NCBI GenBank assembly: GCA_002794735.1
Contig: NBAZ01000005.1
Location: forward strand, 620,001-684,000
From: Pyrrhoderma lamaoense
Taxonomy: Eukaryota; Basidiomycota; Agaricomycetes; Hymenochaetales; Hymenochaetaceae
Direction of reading: 5' to 3'
Length of the DNA: 64,000 bases
Part shown: positions 58,407-64,000 of the stretch, piece by piece
Layout of the letters: each line of letters begins with the position of its first letter
How positions within the stretch are numbered: the stretch's first letter is position 1
Program-made: the position numbers and the translations under genes
Notes under the pieces: model-generated
Databases searched by the model: none
Seen by the model: the letters and a program-made list of their open reading frames with translations, nothing else
Told to the model about the DNA's origin: nothing

Positions 58407-60401
58407 ATGTCGCCTAACGTTCCCTTCGCTCGGGTATTGATCCTGATCCTGATTCTGCTCCTTATCGTTTCGCCATCTCTTCACGTATCCGCACAGTTCA
58501 ATCACCAGTGTAGACTTCAAGCTCCTCAATCTCTTCTGGGCTCTCTTGACAATCCGTTACCCAGCCCAAGCCAGTCAGGATCAAACGGAACCGGCGATGG
58601 AACGAGTTCGAACAACGCGTCTTCAACGCCCGTCATCACACCTTTTTTGTACGGAACGGATAAAATTCGAGGCGTTAATCTGTAAGTAAGTTTGCACGTG
58701 ATGTGATTGATAATCTTCTGAGTTTAAACTTTTCGGAAAGCGGAGGCTGGTTCGTATTGGAGGTTCGAATGTTCCCTGGTCCATCATTTCCTTGTGATCG
58801 CTGTCTCTGACCCGGATAACTCTAGCCCTGGATCACTCCGAGTATCTTTGAGGAAACAGGGATTGATGATGTTATTGATGAATATACATTTGGACAACTC
58901 GTGAATTCATCTTATGCAAATGATACTCTTCATACACATTGGGCAACTTGGATTACTGAAGATGACTTCCAAGCAATAAAAGCGGCCGGGCTCAATCACG
59001 TACGGTACGCGACTTCTGCGAAGGCTCAGCCTTTTCCTGTCTTAGGTCGAAATTTTTATTGACTTGTTTCTTCTTTCCTCCTTCCTCTTTCTTCTCTTCT
59101 TCTCAATCAGTATTCCACTTGGGTATTGGTCCGTACCGACGAACGATTTATTTCCCGTTTCGCCATACATCCTGGAGCGTGGCCCTATCTTCTTCAGGCA
59201 CTTAATTGGGCAAAAAGCTACGGCCTGCATGTAGTTGTAGATCTTCACGGAGCACCGGGATCCCAGAATGGGTACGACAATTCTGGACAAAGGACAAACA
59301 ATCCACAATGGGCTACAAATGATGCAAATGTAAATCAAACTTTGGAGATTCTGAGAGTAATAGCAGATAATATCGGTGGAATGATTGATGTCCTTGAGCT
59401 TCTAAATGAAGCAGCTGGTTTTACTAATACTCAATGGGCCTCGGTTATCCGTCAATTCTGGTTAGACGGATATGATATTGTCCGAAACGCAACGGGGCCA
59501 GGTATGAAAATTATGATTGGAGATGCTTTTCTCGGGGTCCAAAGCTGGGAGAACTTCCTTCAGTATCCGTCGGCGCAGGGTGTTATGATGGATATTGTAT
59601 GAATGATTCTTATTCACGTTCCTACAAGTATGTATTGAAACAAAATTTTCTAGCATGAGTATCAGATATTTAGTGTCGAAGAACTGTCGAGATCTAATGA
59701 CGAACATATTAGTGTATGTCTTCCTATCTTCGCGACAATCTATCCCATAGAGTTCTCAACTTCTCCTTCAAGTTTGCTTGCTCATCCATTCCAGATCTGG
59801 TAGACTACGATCAAAGCAATCTCTGGACAATCGCTGGCGAGTGGTCCACTGCGACTACCGATTGTGCAAAATGGTTGAATGGTAGAGGCATAGGGGCTCG
59901 CTGGGATGGTACTTGGTTTCCAAACTCAGACACGGTCGTTTTGGGCTCTTGCGAAGGTCTTACGGGAGATTCCGCCAATTTCTCGAGCTCATACCAAAAC
60001 TTTCTCCGCAAGTATGTGCCGATGTTCCCATAAAACCCATTACGCAGGAGCTACATATGGTCTCCTGACCTTTGTTACTAAATTTTTGTCACAGATACTG
60101 GGAAGTTCAGGTCGATATTGGTGAAGCCATCCAAGGTTGGATTTATTGGGCTTGGAAAGTGAGTAAAATTTCTTAACGCTACTAACATGCCAAGCATCGC
60201 ACTCGATGCTCCCCTTGCCTCATGTTCATAATGACTCTCTTCTGCCGGTTGAGTAAATAAATTGCTAACCCGCGGATACCGCCTCTTCAGACTGAAAGTG
60301 CTGATGAATGGAGTTATCAGAAGGGCCTTGAAAAAGGCTGGATCCCTCATGATCCGACTGAAAGACTTTATCCAGGATTGTGCAATAATTCAACCAATTA
60401 G
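58407..60401 (+). CDS. Secreted GH5 exo-beta-1,3-glucanase (Exg1-like)
   Basis: Glycoside hydrolase family 5 (GH5_9-like) enzyme acting on cell-wall or extracellular beta-1,3-glucan. The signal peptide is [23 protein letters not shown]. The fold landmarks run in order: [67 protein letters not shown], then [10 protein letters not shown] with the acid/base Glu, and [21 protein letters not shown] with the nucleophile Glu. The end is [30 protein letters not shown], then a stop at 60399-60401. The usual LNEP has become LNEA. A Ser/Gly/Asn-rich segment precedes the catalytic domain. About eight exons join without a break. Confidence 0.9.
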
Positions 60402-63400
60402 TCGCGCATAACCGAAAGCATGCTGTCTGTCAAGCTCAAAGCTGGAATAGAAGCACTTTGTAACATTTACCGGTTGAACTCTGACCTCTCTGTGCGTATG
60501 CTAACGTTACTAACCATGTATACTATCATGATACCGGACCACCGGCATAAATCACACTTTGCCCATCTTTTGACATTTTCCCAAGGCCACAGTTTTACTT
60601 TGTGACATATGTTGCTATAATTGACAATCGGTTTTCTATGGTGTTCATATACAACAATGCTGTGATATCTCAAGATCTGCCTCTCTGAGATCTTAATTAG
60701 AAACCATATCTACAATCAAGCAAAGAAATGAAATGCAATCTTGTAAGAGTCTTCAAAATTTACCCGGAACGAAGAACTTTAAAGAGGGAGGGGGATGCCG
60801 GCATCGAGTCAATTTACCTAAATTCCGTACTCCTTTTTTAGTCTTCTTTTCGATTATTACTGACTAGTACATGAACCTTTGATATGTTGCTATCGTAAAG
60901 AAAAAAAAAGGGGGGTGGGGATGGGTGGGGATCAATGTCATCACACAGCAAAACATAAACAAACTCGCAATAGAAAGTATCTATCTAAAAAAAATATAAA
61001 CAAAGCTCAGATGTGGAAGAACTTGGTGGGAGGAAGAATCGTGCCGCGGATAATCTTTTTGAATTAAGATTATGATTATGATTATGAATCAAACTTTCTT
61101 TTTTTCTTTTTTTCTCTCTCTCGCCCTTTCTATATATATAGAATAAGGAGAAAGGGGGAGAAAGGGTTCATTAGAACTGATAACGCGGGGAATTAAAAAT
61201 GAAAGAGGAGGTTCATGTCTATGATCTCCCGCAGTTTTAACATGGATTATCGGTGTCTTTGGGGGCGTATCAAAAAAGCGAATATTGAATTAGATTTTTA
61301 TCCCATATGGTTTTGGATTTTGAATAGCAGATGGGCGGGGGGGGGTGGTAAGGGATGAAGTGAGGTAATTTCAACTTTTTTTTTGCATTTTCATTGAAAT
61401 CATTCGGGTTCCACCACCACCGTGAACCCCCCCCCTCTCCTTACCCCCTCTCTTATCCGATCTCTTTGCCCCCCTTTGCGTATCAGTATATATGCTTGGT
61501 TATTAATACTTCTCTTCTTTATTTAATATTTTTTGAATGCTATTGCTATTGCTATTTCTACACGGTATATTGCTGCATCAACGGACCTGAGGGACAAGAG
61601 ATCCGAGACCGCACCCCCTTATAACTTCCTTTTTTCTAGTAGTGCCTACTAAATAATGTTCACGAGAAGACGGGAGTAAGATAGAAGGAAAGAAGGAGAA
61701 GGGGGAGAGAGGAAAAACTCATTCAATTTGGTCATAGGGAATTTCGGAGAAGATTTACAGAAGTTTTTTTGTTCATCAGCAGCTCTTTTCTCTTATATTT
61801 TAAAGTTCTCGGAGTTCGGGTTGATGATGATGATGATTAGTGATAGACGCGCGCGGTGACTCGCTTGAACTATTACAGAGTTTCTGAAGTCATGATGTAT
61901 GCGTCTACAGTCATCCCCACGAATCACGGCATCTTTTTTTGTGTCTAAGTTTAGTTTTTATGCTTGCTTGCTCTGAGAAACCAAACCAAACCAAAAAAAA
62001 ACGACTAGAAACAACCTGTGAACCGTTTCCTTATCCCGTAAATGAGTTTTATATGAGTCAATCAAAGAGAGCGACAGAGCGGCCAACTTGAGCTTTTTGT
62101 CATGCATAAGTAATATTGTGGTGTTAGATTCTCTGGACGTCTTATCCCGATACGGATACGGATGGGTAATATGTGAATTCTTAAAACTTCCTCTCTGATA
62201 AATGAAAGTGTTGGGTTGAATGCAAGGTTCTTCATAGCCCTGGGTTCAAGTTATATATCCAACCAGAAGCCTTTGCCTGCTCTTTTTTTTTATCTTCTTC
62301 AAAAAGTCTAACCGTTTTAAGGAAGATACTCGCATTTAACACATTTCAACACATTTCATTCACAATTTGCAAACACTAACAAGGTGAGATAGGCAAGTGG
62401 AGCCACCATCTCTGTTCACTCTCCTTCACCTTTCCACTTACTAAGTGACTTTCATCTCAGGGGGAGACCCTTACTTGATACATTATCATTATGTGTATAT
62501 GCATAGACCATGACTCCCCTACCCCTCTCCGCTCCGCTCTCCTAAAAATCCAAAAAAAAAATGACGGATCATCCGGTTACATAAACTCTCTTTCAATTCA
62601 ATTCCTCGTTTATAACTTGTAAAACACAAAGGGGGCCTAGAGCTCATATAATATGCATGCATTGCAAGGGACCCCCATGATTAGCGCATTATCACCGAGG
62701 ACACGAGATTTTCTTTATAAACCAAGATAGACCCTTAAGCTCGATCAAAAAAGACACAAGAAGGAGAGCGGACCGGGAAGTTCCATCTTTGCGGCTGTGG
62801 CTCCTCCCCAATGTTGCCTGTGGCTTTTGCGGGAACTTGTATTTGTTGCTAGGTGTGCCGCTTAGATTACATTTATAAATGTGTGTGCTATCTTCGAGAA
62901 GAAAGAAAGTCCGTTCGAGATTTTCGTCTAACGTATCATCTGTCTTCCGCGAATGAAAAATACCAGCTGACAATTGGAATTCACTCAATCAGAGAAGAAA
63001 GGGAGAGAAAGACAGAGCTAAGGAAGCGATCTCAGTTTCTTGCACAGATCCAAACAAAGCAAATGACATCGACGTTTCAAGAATACACGGCGCCGTACAA
63101 TTGAACCGTATACATCTAACTAGAAGAAAAATAGTAATAGAAGAAGAAAAGAAAGATAGTGACAACCAGAGTTTACATTTCCGTCTTCTGCTGAAAGGGT
63201 ATATAAGTTTGGCCAAATAAGGAAGTTTGTAAGGTGGCCGAGTTGGAATACGTTACGATCGAAGGATGAGAATATATAGTCACGTTTTCGCAGTTGTCCG
63301 AGGACAGCAACAAGAGAGGGAAAAGCAAAAAAAAATAGGGATAAGAAGATAAATCCAGAAATTAAAATATACGGGAGAACGAAAAGTTATACAAGTATCA

Positions 63401-63529
63401 TTGGGATATCGTCGACGGGAGGAAATATTAAGCAAACAAGAAGTAAAGGAACGTAGTTTCCAGAGAACAAATAAAAAATTGAATAATAGACACAAGGGAA
63501 AGCGTGATCGTTCATGACATTTCGTCTGT
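60402..63529. other. 3.1-kb low-complexity spacer between convergent genes
   Basis: I see no gene here. The region is rich in homopolymers and simple repeats: GATTATGATTATGATTATGA (about 61067), a TATATATATA stretch (61131), nine G (61337-61345), nine C (61427-61435), a (GAT)n run (about 61822), many A/T runs, and purine-rich blocks near 61690 and 63120. It is unusually long for this window and lies between the 3' ends of two genes. Confidence 0.5.
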
Positions 63530-64000
63530 TCATCGCTTAGCGAACACCTTTTTCAGGAGGCCCAGAACCTTCGGTACGTTGAGTTGTACGTACTCGAGAT
63601 CCAATAGATGCTGATTGTCTTTTTGCTATTTAATTGAACAGAATAGAGCTCGTTAGCAATAGAGCAATAGAAATCCATGGTATACATTGGGAACTTCCGA
63701 TACATACCTTCTCAAGTAAGTCATCTATCTTAAGATCCATCTCGAGGATAGCTTTATCACGGCCTTTGTAGTGCAGTGCAATGATAAAAGTGCCAGGTGT
63801 TGGAGAAGTGAGGTTGAAATAAATATTCGGCCGTCTGGGAAGCGAATTGTAAGTTTAATTAAGCTGTTCTCACTTTCGGTTTGAAATATAAGACCATATA
63901 CCTGTTATCTGGAACGTTGCTCACTACAATAATCCCTTCTTTCTCTAGCTGAGCATGAGTAAAGCGGTAGGGTCCTAGTGCAGCAACTTTCGTGGGTTTC
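63530..64000 (-). CDS. C-terminus of an IQGAP / Sar1-type RasGAP-related protein (partial)
   Basis: Three exons are visible (up to 63902, 63834-63718, 63625-63530), all in phase. They encode KVAALGPYRFTHAQLEKEGIIVVSNVPDNR, PNIYFNLTSPTPGTFIIALHYKGRDKAILEMDLKIDDLLEK and QKDNQHLLDLEYVQLNVPKVLGLLKKVFAKR, then a stop. This matches the RasGAP C-terminal domain of fungal IQGAP-like proteins, which organise the cytokinetic actin ring and bind Cdc42/Rho-type GTPases. The GAP-related, IQ and calponin-homology parts would lie beyond the window. Confidence 0.85.

Noticed and set aside
1..64000. CRISPR arrays, rRNA genes, complete LTR retrotransposons, biosynthetic or viral genes
   Set aside because: I looked for regular direct repeats, reverse transcriptase or integrase motifs (YxDD, DDE/HHCC), rRNA-like blocks and polymerase or capsid motifs, and saw none.

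Overview
This is a filamentous basidiomycete chromosome segment, most likely Agaricomycetes. Genes are dense and broken by many short introns (mostly about 45-80 nt, GT-AG with CTAAC/CTGAC-like branch sites). The gene set is nuclear eukaryotic: cullin-3, exportin-T, Rim20/PalA, a forkhead factor, a Zn2Cys6 factor, GH5 exo-glucanase and a DUF3421 protein. There are no bacterial operons, Shine-Dalgarno sites or CRISPR arrays. All exon joins below were inferred by reading frames and splice sites by eye. Where all exon lengths sum to a multiple of three and the residues fit the family, I consider the model reliable.

Layout. 1-513: 3' end of a single-pass membrane protein (+). 850-4050: a truncated NACHT/WD40 (STAND-type) gene relic, bracketed on both sides by arrays of CCTAGG and GACATGTAA motifs. 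4295-6330: OMA1 mitochondrial metalloprotease (+), with a GC-AG intron and an apparent -1 frame change at a slippery heptamer. 6728-9140: LAT/Mup-type amino-acid permease (-), 13 exons including a 9-nt exon. 9141-11242: no clear gene, but two adjacent TCACG palindromes before a TATA box. 11243-14189: Ser/Thr-rich single-pass membrane protein (-). 15238-17035: probable ECM11-domain meiotic protein (+). 17036-18603: purine-rich spacer with 13 GATAGC hexamers. 18604-20962: forkhead factor (-). 21741-23548: LRR protein (-). 24101-26240: TPR protein (+). 26797-29495: an intact DUF3421 gene (-) and a decayed tandem copy.

29804-32988: RIM20/PalA (-), 15 exons, 800 aa, divergent from exportin-T/LOS1 (+, 33545-37274). 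CUL3 follows (+, 37746-40781). Then a small secreted protein (-, 41136-41957), ER DnaJ SCJ1/ERdj3 with a KDEL tail (-, 43770-45393), a pepsin-like aspartic protease with a GPI-type tail (+, 45699-47979), an F-box protein (-, 48411-50197), an unrecognised membrane protein (+, 50427-52912), a Zn2Cys6 factor (+, 54196-57663), a secreted GH5 exo-beta-1,3-glucanase (+, 58407-60401), about 3.1 kb of low-complexity spacer, and the C-terminus of an IQGAP-type protein (-, 63530 to the window edge).

The genes are mostly independent housekeeping and regulatory loci rather than a cluster. No biosynthetic or defence cluster is evident. The least ordinary elements are the repeat-bracketed NACHT relic, the OMA1 frame change, several micro-exons (7-17 nt), the TCACG double palindrome and the GATAGC cluster.
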